A stretch of 64,000 bases of DNA. Origin: Duganella sp. BJB476 (lineage in GTDB: Bacteria; Pseudomonadota; Gammaproteobacteria; Burkholderiales; Burkholderiaceae_D). Position 1 is the first letter of the stretch, and every line of letters starts with the position of its first letter. Below the pieces are notes generated by a model. That model worked only from the letters and a program-made list of their open reading frames with translations. It was not told the DNA's origin and did no database searches. Below are positions 47,391-58,003 of this stretch, in pieces. The translations under genes and the position numbers were made by a program. The stretch lies in contig NZ_QVIO01000001.1 in NCBI RefSeq assembly GCF_003416895.1, forward strand, positions 62,001 to 126,000. The letters are read 5' to 3'.

Positions 47391-48301
47391 TGAACCGCAT
47401 AGCCAGTACCCTCATAGCGGCCTTCGTCGCGTTCCTGCTGCTGTCGTCCACCATGTTCGTGGTCGACCAGCGCAAGTACGCCATCGTGTTCGCGCTGGGC
47501 CAGATCAAGGAAGTCATTCGCGAACCAGGCCTGCATTTCAAACTGCCGCCGCCGTTCCAGAACGTGGTCTACCTCGATAACCGCATCATGACCATCGAGA
47601 CCCCGGACGCGGAGCGCTTCATCACGGCCGAGAAGATGAACATCCTGGTCGACAGCTTCGTCAAGTGGCGCATCGGCCGCGCCGAGAGCCAGCCCAAGCT
47701 GTACTACGTGACCTTCGGCGGCGACGAGGGCCGCGCCCGCGACCGCATGTCGCAAATCGTCAAGGCGGCGCTGAACGAGGAAATCACCAAGCGCACCGTG
47801 GGCGAAGTGATCTCCGGCCAGCGCGGCAAGGTGATGGAAGCGATCCGCGCCAAGGTGGTGGCGGAATCGTCGCAGATCGGCGTCGAGATCATCGACGTGC
47901 GCCTCAAGCGCGTCGAGTATGTTGAACAGATCAACAACTCGGTGTACGAGCGCATGAAGGCCGAGCGTACCCGCGTGGCCAATGAACTGCGTTCGACCGG
48001 TAGCGCCGAATCGGAGAAGATCCGCGCCGACGCCGACCGCCAGCACGCCGTGATCATCGCCGAAGCCTACCGCGACGCCGAGCAGATCCGCGGCGAGGGC
48101 GATGCCAAGGCCTCGGCGATCTACGCCGAAGCGTTCGGCAAGAACCCGGAGTTCTACAAGTTCTACCGTAGCCTGGAAGCCTACCGCGCCACCTTCAAGA
48201 ATCGCAGCGATGTGATGGTGATGGATCCGAGTTCGGACTTCTTCAAGTACTTCAAGGGCTCCGGCGCCGCCGGCCCGGCAGCGGCTCCTGCCAAAAAATA
48301 A
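47390..48301 (+). CDS. hflC: FtsH protease modulator HflC
   Basis: 303 aa. N-terminal signal-anchor helix (IASTLIAAFVAFLLLSSTMFVV) followed by an SPFH/band-7 domain (VDQRKYAIVFALGQIKEVIREPGLHFKLPPPFQNV in pieces), VKWRIGRAE, and a helical C-terminus with RADADRQHAVIIAEAYRDAEQIRGEGDA. Partner of HflK. It starts at the hflK stop, which indicates translational coupling. In E. coli a yjeT gene follows; here a palindromic repeat occupies that place. Confidence 0.96.
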   Translation: MNRIASTLIAAFVAFLLLSSTMFVVDQRKYAIVFALGQIKEVIREPGLHFKLPPPFQNVVYLDNRIMTIETPDAERFITAEKMNILVDSFVKWRIGRAESQPKLYYVTFGGDEGRARDRMSQIVKAALNEEITKRTVGEVISGQRGKVMEAIRAKVVAESSQIGVEIIDVRLKRVEYVEQINNSVYERMKAERTRVANELRSTGSAESEKIRADADRQHAVIIAEAYRDAEQIRGEGDAKASAIYAEAFGKNPEFYKFYRSLEAYRATFKNRSDVMVMDPSSDFFKYFKGSGAAGPAAAPAKK

Positions 48302-48309
48302 GTTGTATA

Positions 48310-48369
48310 GTCATTCCCGCAAGGTGGGAATCCATAGTCAGTATGGATTCCCACCTGCGCGGCGATGAC
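48310..48369. repeat. Palindromic intergenic repeat between hflC and hisZ
   Basis: Two perfect 15-bp arms (48322-48336 and 48342-48356) around GTCAG, with flanking GTCAT/ATGAC ends at 48310 and 48365. Elements with this TCATTCCCGC...GGGAATCCATA signature are repeated intergenic palindromes in many betaproteobacteria. Only one copy lies in this window. Confidence 0.65.
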
Positions 48370-48487
48370 ATCCGGTGTATCTTTTTCCCCTCCCGCAACG
48401 CATTTTCGCGTAAAATATCAGGTTCGGCCTTCTGCTTCACGGGCCTCGGCGCGTGCGCCACATTGTTCATTTTTAAACTGCCTCCCC

Positions 48488-50963
<2,476 letters not shown>

Positions 50964-50981
50964 TCAAAGGATTTTGCAAAA

Positions 50982-51527
50982 ATGACGACCCCACAATCGA
51001 ATGACAAACACCTCTGGGTCTCCTGGGATGAATACCACCGCCTGATCGAGCGCCTGGCGCTCAAGGTGCACGAGTCGGGCTGGAAGTTCGACCAGGTGCT
51101 GTGCCTGGCGCGCGGCGGCGTGCGTCCTGGCGACGTGTTCTCCCGTATCTTCGACGTGCCGCTGGCGATCCTGTCGACCAGCTCGTACCGCGAAGAAGCC
51201 GGCACCGTGCGCGGTGACCTGGACATCGCCAAATACATGACGATGACCAAGGGCCCGCTGAGCGGCCGCATCCTGCTGGTCGACGACCTGGCGGATTCGG
51301 GCGTCACGCTGGTCAAGGTGATGAAGCATTTGACCGACAACTTCGAAGGCGTGACCGAAGTGCGTTCGGCGGTGATCTGGACCAAGGGCAGCTCGGTGTT
51401 CAAGCCGGACTACCAGATGGAAGAACTGCCGCACAACCCATGGATCCACCAGCCGTTCGAAGACTACGACGGCATCCGTCCGCACCAGCTGGCGGCATGG
51501 ATCAAGAAGGGCGAGAGCGGCAACTAA
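50982..51527 (+). CDS. Phosphoribosyltransferase (purine salvage type)
   Basis: 181 aa type I PRTase fold. The PRPP-binding signature RILLVDDLADSGVTLVKVM is at about residues 95-113, with the LARGGVRPGDVFSR hood segment near residue 42 and the DIAKYMTMT loop. The family resembles bacterial xanthine/guanine phosphoribosyltransferases, but the exact base specificity is not clear from sequence. It follows purA by 18 bases, which suggests purine salvage. A strong terminator ends the transcript. Confidence 0.88.
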   Translation: MTTPQSNDKHLWVSWDEYHRLIERLALKVHESGWKFDQVLCLARGGVRPGDVFSRIFDVPLAILSTSSYREEAGTVRGDLDIAKYMTMTKGPLSGRILLVDDLADSGVTLVKVMKHLTDNFEGVTEVRSAVIWTKGSSVFKPDYQMEELPHNPWIHQPFEDYDGIRPHQLAAWIKKGESGN

Positions 51528-51560
51528 ACGTCAAATACACTGCGTTTATTGCTCCACGGA

Positions 51561-51583
51561 AAAGCGGCCACTGGCCGCTTTTT
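51561..51583 (+). terminator. Intrinsic terminator after the purA operon
   Basis: A perfect 9-bp stem AAAGCGGCC with its complement, ACT loop, and a T-rich tail. It closes the long 35-51.5 kb housekeeping run. Confidence 0.9.
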
Positions 51584-51781
51584 CTATTTGTATGTCGTGG
51601 ACAACGAATATATGCTTTATGGCAACTAAAGTTGCATATTAATTCTCTTCGATGTGTAAAAAGAAATGCAAATAGGACATTTTGTGTTAAGATTGCTTTA
51701 AGTATGCAAGTGGCAGCAGAGCAGGATCCCTGCGGTTGCCTTACAGCACCGTAACTGGGTAACCATTTTTAAGGAAATTGA

Positions 51782-52450
51782 ATGAAACTGAAAAATTTTG
51801 CTGCCGCAGCAATTTGCGTAGCCGCTGGCGTGTTCGCGGCACCTGCGATGGCCAACACCGTCACCTATGACATCACCTCCTTTGGCCCAAGCTACACCGA
51901 CCTGCTGACGGCATTGACCGTTAAGCAATTCGACCCAACCAAGGGTATCCTGACCGGTATCAGCATTTCCTACGCCACGACCGTGTCCGGCCAGGTACTG
52001 CTGTCCAATTCCAAGAACGTGAACAAGCAAGTCGATATCGACCTGTCGTCGACGATGACCCTGAAGCTGCCGGACAACTCGGTATTTGGCACTGACACCA
52101 AATCCCTGTTCTCGGACACCGTCACTTCGTACAAGAAAACCACCGACGTGCTGGCAGGCCAGGGCAGTGCCGTATTGTCGGCTTCCGGCAATCTGAGCAA
52201 CAGCTACTTCTCCATGTTTACTGGTCACAGCAATGTTGCAGGCATGCTGGCCGTTACCGCAGTCAGCAGCGCTGACAGCCCGAGCGGCATCACTGCCGAC
52301 TACACCACGACGGCTATCGGCCAGGGTCAAATCACCTACACCTATAACACTGCCCCAGTGCCAGAGCCAGAAACCTACGGCATGCTGCTGTTGGGTCTGG
52401 GCGTCGTTGCCTTCGCAGCCAAGCGCAAATCGCGCTCGGCTCAGGCTTAA
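51782..52450 (+). CDS. PEP-CTERM sorting-domain protein, choice-of-anchor E type
   Basis: 222 aa exported protein. Signal peptide of about 24 residues (...AAPAMAN). The C-terminus is a PEP-CTERM sorting tail: PVPEPETYGMLLLGLG, a hydrophobic helix, then KRKSRS. Exosortase would cut the tail and attach the protein to the surface or extracellular matrix. The body matches the choice-of-anchor E type (VKQFDPTKGILTGISISY, residues about 47-64) and is Ser/Thr-rich beta structure. Likely a biofilm or exopolysaccharide-associated protein; the ligand is unknown. No exosortase gene lies in this window. It is followed by a paralogue 35 bases downstream. Confidence 0.9.
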   Translation: MKLKNFAAAAICVAAGVFAAPAMANTVTYDITSFGPSYTDLLTALTVKQFDPTKGILTGISISYATTVSGQVLLSNSKNVNKQVDIDLSSTMTLKLPDNSVFGTDTKSLFSDTVTSYKKTTDVLAGQGSAVLSASGNLSNSYFSMFTGHSNVAGMLAVTAVSSADSPSGITADYTTTAIGQGQITYTYNTAPVPEPETYGMLLLGLGVVAFAAKRKSRSAQA

Positions 52451-52485
52451 GACTTGACTCTCACGACAACGATTGCGGATATAAC

Positions 52486-53136
52486 ATGAAAAAATTCACG
52501 AAAACCCTGTTCGCGGCTGCGGCCATGACCGTCGCTTTTGGCGCACAGGCTGCCACCAAGCACACCACGCCAGTCATCACCAGCACCATTTTTGACGTTG
52601 AATCGAATCCTGGTTCGCTGAGCTTTGCGCAGTTCAACGCCAGCCTGGGCACGTTGACCTCGGTTCAGTTTGAACTGTTCAACACCATCTACGGCACGAT
52701 CGACATCAAGAACAAGGCTTCCAGCGGTTCGACCTTCACCATCCACACCGGCGGCGACCTGACCGCTACCGTGGCCGGCCAGACTGTCACCACCGGCAAC
52801 TGGATCGATCCAAGCTTTACCCTGGCCGCCGGCGCCAGCCAGCACACCGACGTGGCTGCAGTGACCAATAGCAAGGTGCTGACGTTCAACCTGCCGACCA
52901 ACCTGAGTGCCTTCATCGGCGGCGGCACCTACTCGGCAACGCTGGACGGTGTTTCGGCGCAGGCGCTGACCTCGGGCGGCAATGCCAAATACGGCACCGA
53001 CATTCTGATGGACGGCTACGCCAAGGTGACCTACACCTACGAAACCGCACCAGTACCTGAGCCGGAAACCTACGCCATGCTGCTGGCTGGCCTGGGCCTG
53101 ATGGGTGTGGTGGCACGCCGCCGCAAATCGGCATAA
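52486..53136 (+). CDS. Second PEP-CTERM protein, choice-of-anchor E type
   Basis: 216 aa. Signal peptide of about 22 residues (...AFGAQAATK), body with the same SFAQFNASLGTLTSVQFELF pattern as its neighbour, and a C-terminal PVPEPETYAMLLAGLGLMG followed by RRRKSA, the exosortase-dependent sorting tail. It shares little sequence with the upstream paralogue outside the anchor-E signature and the tail, so the duplication is old. The 35-base gap suggests one transcript. Surface or matrix protein of unknown ligand. Confidence 0.9.
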   Translation: MKKFTKTLFAAAAMTVAFGAQAATKHTTPVITSTIFDVESNPGSLSFAQFNASLGTLTSVQFELFNTIYGTIDIKNKASSGSTFTIHTGGDLTATVAGQTVTTGNWIDPSFTLAAGASQHTDVAAVTNSKVLTFNLPTNLSAFIGGGTYSATLDGVSAQALTSGGNAKYGTDILMDGYAKVTYTYETAPVPEPETYAMLLAGLGLMGVVARRRKSA

Positions 53137-53160
53137 GCTGAATCTGGTGGTACACTGCAA

Positions 53161-53184
53161 ACGGGAGCTTCGGCTCCCGTTTTT
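53161..53184 (+). terminator. Intrinsic terminator after the PEP-CTERM pair
   Basis: A perfect 8-bp stem ACGGGAGC with its complement, TTCG loop and TTTTT tail. Confidence 0.92.
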
Positions 53185-53203
53185 CATTTGACCCAGGGAT
53201 GCC

Positions 53204-53800
53204 ATGACCCAGAATTTTTTCCAGACCTTCATCCTGCTGCTGCTGGTGACCGACCCGTTCGGCAACGTGCCGCTGTTCGCCAGCGTGCTCAACCCGGTGC
53301 CGGTGGCGCGCCGTTCGCGCATCGTCATCCGCGAATGCGCGATCGCCTTCGTGCTGCTGCTGGTCTTCATGTTTTTCGGCCGCCACTTCCTGACCGCGCT
53401 GCAGTTGTCGGAAGTGTCGCTGCGCATCGGCGGCAGCGTGATCCTGCTGCTGATCTCGATCCGCATGATCTTCCCGCACCCGGACGGCGTGCTGGGCCGC
53501 ACCGAAGGCGGTGAACCCTTCATCGTGCCGCTGGCGATCCCGGCGCTGGCAGGGCCGTCGGCGCTGGCCACGGTGCTGCTGTTCTCGCGCGAGAGCACCG
53601 GCGAGGTGCTGGTGCACGTGGCCGCGCTGGCGGCGGTGGGCGTGGTCTGGCTGGCCGTGTTCCTCAGCGCCGAGAAGCTGCAGAAAGTCCTCGGCCCGCA
53701 GGTGATGACGGCCTTCGAACGGCTGATGGGCCTGATCCTGACGGCGATGTCGGTTGAGATGCTGCTGGGCGGCATACGCGAGTTCGTCAAGACCCTGTAA
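53204..53800 (+). CDS. MarC/UPF0056 family membrane protein
   Basis: 198 aa with about six hydrophobic segments. The N-terminal FILLLLVTDPFGNVPLFASVL and the repeated IVPLAIPALAGPSALATVLL motif are the MarC-family signatures (DPxGxxP and PLAxPxxAGP). MarC proteins are inner-membrane proteins of uncertain function, once thought to concern multidrug resistance and later amino-acid efflux. It stands between a terminator and the LacI locus, with no obvious partner. Confidence 0.92.
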   Translation: MTQNFFQTFILLLLVTDPFGNVPLFASVLNPVPVARRSRIVIRECAIAFVLLLVFMFFGRHFLTALQLSEVSLRIGGSVILLLISIRMIFPHPDGVLGRTEGGEPFIVPLAIPALAGPSALATVLLFSRESTGEVLVHVAALAAVGVVWLAVFLSAEKLQKVLGPQVMTAFERLMGLILTAMSVEMLLGGIREFVKTL

Positions 53801-53853
53801 CGCAGGGCGGCGGGGCGGGCGTGCACAGTGTTGTGCAATGTTGTGAAAATCTC

Positions 53854-53883
53854 TTTACAGCCTCGACAAAACGCGAGTAGACT
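53854..53883 (+). promoter_or_regulatory. Candidate promoter of the LacI gene
   Basis: TTTACA (53854-53859) and TAGACT (53878-53883) with an 18-base spacer. Transcription would start near 53890, just upstream of the first LacI operator at 53895, which suits repression. Confidence 0.55.
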
Positions 53884-53894
53884 TATCGCCATCG

Positions 53895-53912
53895 AATGTA
53901 ACCGGTTACATT
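53895..53912. promoter_or_regulatory. LacI-family operator 1
   Basis: The perfect palindrome AATGTAACCGGTTACATT. Its core TAACCGGTTA is of the type bound by LacI/GalR sugar repressors (centre CCGG). It sits at the expected transcription start of the LacI gene. Confidence 0.8.
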
Positions 53913-53946
53913 GCAAAAAAACGTAGCCGGTTTTCTTTTCGATCGT

Positions 53947-53964
53947 AATGTAACCGGTTACATT
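53947..53964. promoter_or_regulatory. LacI-family operator 2
   Basis: A second perfect copy of AATGTAACCGGTTACATT, 52 bases centre to centre from the first, close to five turns of B-DNA. A degenerate third copy (13 of 18 positions) lies between them at 53920-53937. The operator ends 16 bases before the LacI start codon. Confidence 0.8.
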
Positions 53965-53980
53965 TTAATGAAAGCACTCA

Positions 53981-54994
53981 ATGGCGATCACCATCAAGGA
54001 TGTGGCACAAGAAGCGGGCGTTTCCGTCGCGTCCGTTTCGCGCGCGCTGAACGGCCATGCCAGCATCACCGACGACACCCGCAAGCACATCCTGGCCGTG
54101 GTCAAGCGCATGCGCTACATGCCGCACGTGGGCGCGCGCAGCCTGACCACCAGCTTCACCAACACCATCGGCGTGCTGCTGCCGGACCTGTATGGCGAAT
54201 TCTTCTCGGAGATGATACGCGGCATAGACGGCGCCGCTCGTCGCCGCGGCCTGCACCTGATGGTCTCCAGCCTGCATGGCGACGCCGATGAAGCGGCGCT
54301 GGCGATCCGCGCCATGCGCGGCCGCGTCGACGGCCTGCTGGTGATGTCGCCGCACGTCGATGCCGCCTTCCTGTCCGATAACCTGCCGGAAGACCTGCCG
54401 ATCGTGTTGATGAACACCGCCGCCGGCGGCACCCAGTATCCATCTATCTCGGTCGACAACTACAGCGGCGCATACGCCATGGTGGCGCACCTGGCGGCCG
54501 GTGGCTATCGGCGCATCGCCTTCCTGGCCGGCCCCTCGGGCAACTTCGAAGCACAGGAACGTCTGCGTGGCTACCACGCCGCGTTGGCCGCATTGGTGCC
54601 GGGCGCCGCGCCACTTGTCTACGAAGGCGACTTCTCCGAGGTGTCCGGCCAGGCGGTTGGCCAGGTGCTGCTGGAGATGGATGCGGCCCTGCGTCCGGAC
54701 GCGCTGTTCGCCGCCAACGACATGATGGCGATCGGCGCGCTGCTGGCGCTCAAGCAGGGCGGCCTGCAACTGCCGCGCGACATGGCGCTGGCCGGCTTCG
54801 ATGATATTCCGATTGCGCGGTATGTCAGCCCGGCGCTGACCACCGTTCGAGTCCCGATTGCCGATCTGGGTGTGCGGGCGCTGGAAAGCCTGGTCGCCAA
54901 GATCGGCCAGCCGGGTAGCGTGTCCGCCTCCGCGCAGACATTGGGCGCCGAGCTGGTGGCGCGCGCTTCGACGGGAGAGAGCACACCCATATAA
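53981..54994 (+). CDS. LacI-family transcriptional repressor of the glycan locus
   Basis: 337 aa. N-terminal LacI HTH (TIKDVAQEAGVSVASVSRAL, residues 4-23) with hinge KRMRYMPHVGARSL, followed by a periplasmic-binding-protein-like effector domain (TIGVLLPDLYGEFFSEMIRGID, VDGLLVMSPH, GYRRIAFLAGP, PDALFAANDMMAIGAL, MALAGFDDIPIARYVSPALTTVR). It is preceded by two perfect palindromic operators and probably represses its own gene and, by read-through, the downstream transport genes. The effector is likely a sugar released from the imported glycan; the exact sugar is unknown. Confidence 0.93.
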   Translation: MAITIKDVAQEAGVSVASVSRALNGHASITDDTRKHILAVVKRMRYMPHVGARSLTTSFTNTIGVLLPDLYGEFFSEMIRGIDGAARRRGLHLMVSSLHGDADEAALAIRAMRGRVDGLLVMSPHVDAAFLSDNLPEDLPIVLMNTAAGGTQYPSISVDNYSGAYAMVAHLAAGGYRRIAFLAGPSGNFEAQERLRGYHAALAALVPGAAPLVYEGDFSEVSGQAVGQVLLEMDAALRPDALFAANDMMAIGALLALKQGGLQLPRDMALAGFDDIPIARYVSPALTTVRVPIADLGVRALESLVAKIGQPGSVSASAQTLGAELVARASTGESTPI

Positions 54995-55048
54995 CTCGCA
55001 GTTCCGCTTCATGCCCTAGATGTACACAACAAAAATCAGGAGACAAAC

Positions 55049-57904
55049 ATGAAAACAAGTCCACGGCATTTGCCGGCATTACGCCTTTCCGTCATGGCGG
55101 CCTCGCTGGCCGCCGCCTTGCTGGCCGCGCCCCACGCCGGTGCGCAGTTGAGCAGCGCAACCATCCAGGGCCAGGTCACGGCCGCCAACGCGGCGCCGTC
55201 GGCCGGCGCCGCCGTCACGGCCACCAATCAGTTGAATGGCTACGCCTACCGCACTACCACGCGCGCCGACGGCAGCTATGTGCTGAGCGGCGTCGCCCCC
55301 GGCACCTACCAGATCAAGGTCGGCGATCAGAAGGCGGAGCTGGTCACCGTCAGCGTCGGCCAGACCAGCCAGGTCAACCTGGCGCTGCAGGGGGGCTTGC
55401 AGCAGGTGGTCATCACCGGTTCGGCCGCGCGGCGCGATGTCGCCGGCTCCGAGATCGGCACGGCGGTCTCGCGCGAGCAGATCGAGAAGCTGCCGCAGGT
55501 GACGCGCAATTTCCTGTCCTTCGCCGACCTCGCGCCGGGCGTGCGCTTCAACGTCGATGGCAGCGGCAACGTCAAGGTGCAGAGCGGCGCGCAGAACCAG
55601 GATAACGTCAACGTCTTCATCGATGGCGTCAGCCAGAAGAACAACATCCTGCGCGGCGGCGTCTCGGGCATTGACTCCAGTCGCGGCAACCCGTTCCCGC
55701 AATCGGCAGTGGCGGAGTACAAGGTCATCTCGCAGAACTACAAGGCGGAGTTCGACCAGGTGTCCAGCGCCGCAATCACCGCCGTCACCAAGTCCGGCGG
55801 CAACGAGCTGCATGGCGACGTGTTCTGGGATCACACCGGCACCAACCTGACCGCGCTCGATCCGTTCCAGAAGAGTGCGGAGCGGCAGGGCATTGCGCGG
55901 CCGGCGTCGTCGCAGGACCAGTACGGCATGACGCTGGGCGGTCCGATCAAGCAGGACGTGGCGCACTTCTTCTTCGCCTACGAAGGCAAGAAGATCGACA
56001 GTCCGCGCCAGGTGGTGGCGCAGCGCACCGACCTGTTGCCGAACGCCGGCGTGGTGCCGGGACTGCTGGCGCAGCAGGGCGCGGCGGTGTCGTCGTTCAA
56101 GGAGAACCTGTTCCTGTTGAAGGTGGATGCGCAGATCGACCGCGACCAGCGCGTCGAGGCGACCGCCCGCGTGCGCCGCGAGAGCGACCTGATACCGGAA
56201 GACGCCAAGTTGAGCGTGGCCGAGAATGTCCTCAACCGCAGCAACGACGAGGACCGTTTCGACTTCAAGCACGAATGGAGCAACGACCGCTGGCTCAACG
56301 AGGCACGCCTGGGCTACGAAAAATACAGCTGGAATCCGCATTCGAACTCCACGTCGCCGTATATCCGCTACCAGGTCTCGCCCAGTAATACGGACAACAA
56401 CGTGGTCGACGTGATCATCGTCGGCGGCTCGCCCAACAACCAGTTCCGCGAACAAAGCGGCACGCTGTTGCAGGACGACCTGACCTACACCGGCCTGGCC
56501 GGCCACACGATGAAGGGCGGCGTCAAGGTCAAGCACATCACCTATGACTTGTCCGGCACCGCGCGCGCGGTCGACCAGATCTACAAGCGCATCGATACCG
56601 TCACCGGCCTGGCCAGCGTCATCCGCACCGATTCGGCGATCCCCGCCAGCGGCGTGGACTTCGCCAACAACCAGTACGGCCTGTACTTCCAGGACGACTG
56701 GCAGGCCAGCGACAAGCTGCTGCTGAATCTTGGCCTGCGCTACGACTACGAAGACAATATGCTCAACGACAGCTATGTCACGCCGGCCGACCGCGTCGCC
56801 ATCTTCGACAAGCAGGACCCGCGCGACGGCGCTCCGGCAGGCCAGACCTATGCACAGTCGCTGGCCAAGGGCGGCATCAACATCAAGGACTACATCAGCA
56901 CCGGCAGCAACCGCAAGCCGTTCAAGGGAGCGTGGGCGCCGCGACTTGGCCTGTCCTACGACATCAAGGGCGACCGCGCCTCGGTGCTGTTCGCCGGCTG
57001 GGGCAGGGCGTATGACCGCACCATCGCCAATCACGCGCTGGACGAATCGCAGAAGAACGCGCAGGCCGGCGGCGAAGTCTGGATGATCAAGAGCGACCAC
57101 AAGATGGCCTACACTGATCAGTTCAGCTTTGGCCTGCGCCAGGCGCTGGGTATCTGGAACGGGGAAGCTGGCTACACCAATTCGCGCAGCCACAACCAGT
57201 TCAACTGGTTCGGCGGCAACCGCGATCCCAAGGGTGGTTGGGGCACGGCTTCGCCGATCGACCCGCTGTGGGGTTCGGTCCCGGGGTTCAGCACGTTGAT
57301 CCTGGGGGACTTTATCAGCGAGGCGAAAACCGATTCGGCCTACTTGAAGATGGACAAGCCTTACACCAAGGCCTCCACCTGGAGCCTGGGCGCGACCTAT
57401 ACCTACAGCCGCGGCGAGACCACCAACAAGGAATGGACCAACGACATCTTCAACTGGACCTACGGCCGCAACACCTCGGGCTGGAATCCGTCGACCGACG
57501 TCGAGCGCCATCGCCTGGTGGTGGCCGGCGTGAGCGACGGCTTGCTGCCGTTCGGGATGATGTTGTCCGGGAAGCTGACGCTGGGTTCCGGTCTGCCTTA
57601 CCGCATCACCGATTGCTCGACCGGCTTCGATCACTGCGTATCGGCCAAGGGTAACGGCAGCGCCTTCCATCAGGTCGATGTCGGCGTGTCGAAGGAAGTC
57701 GGTTTCCGCTACGGCAGGGTGTCGCTGCGCGCCGACGTGCTCAATCTGTTCAACAGCGTCAACTACGGCGGCTATGACGGCTGGGGTGGTGGCCCCGGCA
57801 ATCCGCAGAACCGCCTGGGTGGCGACAACAAGAACCTGGGCACGCCAAACTCGGTGGGCGGCCCGATGCGCACCGTGAAGTTCAGCGCGCGCTACGCCTT
57901 CTGA
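55049..57904 (+). CDS. TonB-dependent outer-membrane receptor
   Basis: 951 aa. Signal peptide of about 32 residues (...APHAGAQ). Residues about 36-115 form a carboxypeptidase-regulatory-like (CarboxypepD_reg) beta domain; the plug follows (VVITGSAARRD...IEKLPQVTRNFLSFADLAPGV, about 120-260) and the rest is a 22-strand barrel ending in SARYAF, with the terminal Phe recognised by BAM. This Oar/SusC-like architecture is typical of receptors for large oligosaccharides. 54 bases after the LacI gene, with AGGAG upstream. Probably imports a glycan for the downstream enzymes. Confidence 0.92.
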   Translation: MKTSPRHLPALRLSVMAASLAAALLAAPHAGAQLSSATIQGQVTAANAAPSAGAAVTATNQLNGYAYRTTTRADGSYVLSGVAPGTYQIKVGDQKAELVTVSVGQTSQVNLALQGGLQQVVITGSAARRDVAGSEIGTAVSREQIEKLPQVTRNFLSFADLAPGVRFNVDGSGNVKVQSGAQNQDNVNVFIDGVSQKNNILRGGVSGIDSSRGNPFPQSAVAEYKVISQNYKAEFDQVSSAAITAVTKSGGNELHGDVFWDHTGTNLTALDPFQKSAERQGIARPASSQDQYGMTLGGPIKQDVAHFFFAYEGKKIDSPRQVVAQRTDLLPNAGVVPGLLAQQGAAVSSFKENLFLLKVDAQIDRDQRVEATARVRRESDLIPEDAKLSVAENVLNRSNDEDRFDFKHEWSNDRWLNEARLGYEKYSWNPHSNSTSPYIRYQVSPSNTDNNVVDVIIVGGSPNNQFREQSGTLLQDDLTYTGLAGHTMKGGVKVKHITYDLSGTARAVDQIYKRIDTVTGLASVIRTDSAIPASGVDFANNQYGLYFQDDWQASDKLLLNLGLRYDYEDNMLNDSYVTPADRVAIFDKQDPRDGAPAGQTYAQSLAKGGINIKDYISTGSNRKPFKGAWAPRLGLSYDIKGDRASVLFAGWGRAYDRTIANHALDESQKNAQAGGEVWMIKSDHKMAYTDQFSFGLRQALGIWNGEAGYTNSRSHNQFNWFGGNRDPKGGWGTASPIDPLWGSVPGFSTLILGDFISEAKTDSAYLKMDKPYTKASTWSLGATYTYSRGETTNKEWTNDIFNWTYGRNTSGWNPSTDVERHRLVVAGVSDGLLPFGMMLSGKLTLGSGLPYRITDCSTGFDHCVSAKGNGSAFHQVDVGVSKEVGFRYGRVSLRADVLNLFNSVNYGGYDGWGGGPGNPQNRLGGDNKNLGTPNSVGGPMRTVKFSARYAF

Positions 57905-57930
57905 CTCCGGCCGTAGTACCGTTGTGTAGT

Positions 57931-57956
57931 GCCGCTCCCGGTCCAAAGGGAGCGGC
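57931..57956 (+). other. Hairpin between the TonB receptor and GH144-like genes
   Basis: A perfect 9-bp stem GCCGCTCCC with its complement and an 8-base loop, followed by GGTTT. Weak tail; more likely a partial terminator that lowers downstream expression than a full stop. Confidence 0.5.
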
Positions 57957-58003
57957 GGTTTCCTGACGCGCCTTGCGCGCTCGCCATTGGAAGATAACGA
58001 TTC

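Noticed and set aside
55079..57946. A 955-codon open frame antisense to the TonB receptor
   Set aside because: Sense strand encodes a complete receptor with signal peptide and terminal Phe; the antisense product has no recognisable domain.
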